A stretch of DNA of 5,567 bases from contig JAATVR010000471.1 of NCBI GenBank assembly GCA_014523665.1, positions 1-5,567 on the forward strand, given 5' to 3'. Shown piece after piece: positions 4,580 to 5,567 of the stretch (position 1 is the stretch's first letter; each line of letters opens with the position of its first letter). The translations under genes were made by a program, and so were the position numbers. Source of the DNA: Nitrososphaerales archaeon TH526. GTDB taxonomy: Archaea > Thermoproteota > Nitrososphaeria > Nitrososphaerales > Nitrososphaeraceae. The notes beneath the pieces are model-generated. The model was not told the origin of the DNA. It saw nothing but the letters and a program-made list of their open reading frames with translations, and ran no database searches.

Positions 4580-5567
4580 TTAAATTATTGGTTGATTAGT
4601 TTTTGTTTTCTCCCAGATGTGAGCTATTATCTCAGAAACAGTCTGTTCTAAGGAACCATTAAATTTTTCATGCCATAATTTAGCTACATAATCCCCAGGA
4701 CTATTTCTGTTTTCTATCCGTTTATCTAATATATTTAGAAATTCTTCCTTTAAACCAAGATCAGCTAGACCCTTTTTTGCGAAATCAATTTGGTTCCTTA
4801 TTGTATCTATAATATTAAAATGACTTTGGGCGTTGTAGCCTGATCTAACAACAGCCATCCTCTCTTCTCTTAAAACTGATAATGATCGTAATTGTCTTTC
4901 TTCATTAATTGCTCTATATAAGTACCCAATAAAATATTCAATCATTGAAAGTAACGACTTAGGAGTTGGACACGGACATTACTCTTATTTCAATACGATA
5001 AAAATTAGAGTTTAGTCTAATGCGTGCATCATCATGTCTTTCTTTCTCAAGCCCAAAATAGTCTTTTGCAATCACAGGTTTCCTTGAGGTTATATAATCA
5101 ATATAATCTTCTACGCCATCTAAATATTTTGAAATAGATGGGAATCCAGAATTCTGCTCTTCTGATTGATCATAAAGGTAAATTCGTGGTTCATGGAATG
5201 AGAATATCTTGCCAGCAAATAATCTACTATTAGCTCCAAGTAATATTGCTGATGGAATTATGTTTAATATATGATTGAACATAAGAGTAGTATGAGCTGG
5301 ATTTTGACCCTGTAGATGAAGATGAAAGCCTTGTATTGCAGTAGCTATTTGCAGAGCTTTTATTTTTAGTCCATCTATTTCAACATCAGGAATTTTACTT
5401 TGCCATTTTGCCAGCTTTCTGTATCTGGGTTTATTTGTGATTAATTCTTCTCTTAAGATCTGCGGAGAAGGATTAGCACCTAAGAATACAGGATATACAG
5501 TCCCTCTATCTTGGTATACTTTTTGAATTGTTTTATCGATATAATCAATAAATTGTTCGAGTAATAC
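4580..5567 (-). pseudogene. GCS2-family glutamate-cysteine ligase-like protein, 5' end outside window, one frameshift
   Basis: The minus strand is open from the window edge, and about 328 residues can be read if one frameshift is corrected. The first frame covers 5567-4959 and contains the family landmarks. These are a GANPSP segment (fragment residues 30-35) with PRYRKLAKW after it, GFHLHLQGQN (80-89, the G-x-H-x-H strand), then P105 and LLGANSRLFAG (109-119), matching the ANS-P-F-x-G core. EPRIYL follows, and RIEIRVMSV matches the (V/I)E-x-R strand. Stop TAA at 4961-4959 interrupts it. The second frame resumes with PTPKSLLSMIEYFIGYLYRA, the expected continuation, and ends at 4580. GCS2 enzymes join glutamate to cysteine or another amine using ATP. 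The substrate here is unknown, and most of the N-terminal 50-100 residues lie outside. Either a broken gene or a sequencing error could explain the shift. The 107- and 121-codon halves should not be annotated as separate genes. Confidence 0.8.

Noticed and set aside
1..5567. tRNA or rRNA genes, CRISPR repeats, transposon ends or attachment sites
   Set aside because: By eye I found no cloverleaf with a T-arm GGTTCGA motif, no regularly spaced repeats and no terminal inverted repeats with target duplications.

Overview
The window is AT-rich archaeal DNA, most likely from an ammonia-oxidising thaumarchaeon (Nitrososphaeria, perhaps a Nitrosocosmicus-like genome). This is inferred, not proven. 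The clues are TATA-box-like TTTATA elements about 25 bases before start codons, no Shine-Dalgarno before the recognisable genes, a PPOX-class flavin/F420 protein beside a small ATP-binding-type universal stress protein, and long gene-poor spacers. The four recognisable genes cover only about half of the window. No rRNA, tRNA, CRISPR array, transposase or integrase was recognised.

Layout. Bases 1-291 are a spacer with a minus-strand signal-peptide-like scrap. A PPOX-class oxidoreductase follows (292-753, +). Then comes an 800-base spacer (754-1557) with a T-rich terminator candidate, a small foldable element and a start-less minus-strand reading frame (1302-1487) that looks like a gene remnant. 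A single-domain UspA protein follows (1558-2040, +), with a TATA box placed for a leaderless mRNA. A possible 48-codon ORF starts inside its stop codon (2040-2186). The next kilobase (2187-3211) has no convincing intact gene. It holds a perfect 14-bp palindrome, a probable decayed minus-strand coding region broken at a run of seven A, and a striking pair of mutually exclusive hairpins that end in six T. A 342-residue BNR/Asp-box beta-propeller protein follows (3212-4240, +). After a 339-base spacer, the right end holds the C-terminal part of a minus-strand GCS2-family glutamate-cysteine ligase-like gene. A single frameshift near base 4970 splits it, and its 5' end lies outside the window.

The genes do not form an operon: each plus-strand gene has its own long upstream region, and the ligase gene is convergent with the propeller gene. 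PPOX, Usp and a gamma-glutamyl ligase would all fit redox or stress housekeeping, but the sequence shows no direct link. No new multi-gene system is evident. The observations most worth checking are the frameshifted ligase, the alternative hairpins at 3020-3064 and the decayed reading frames in the spacers.
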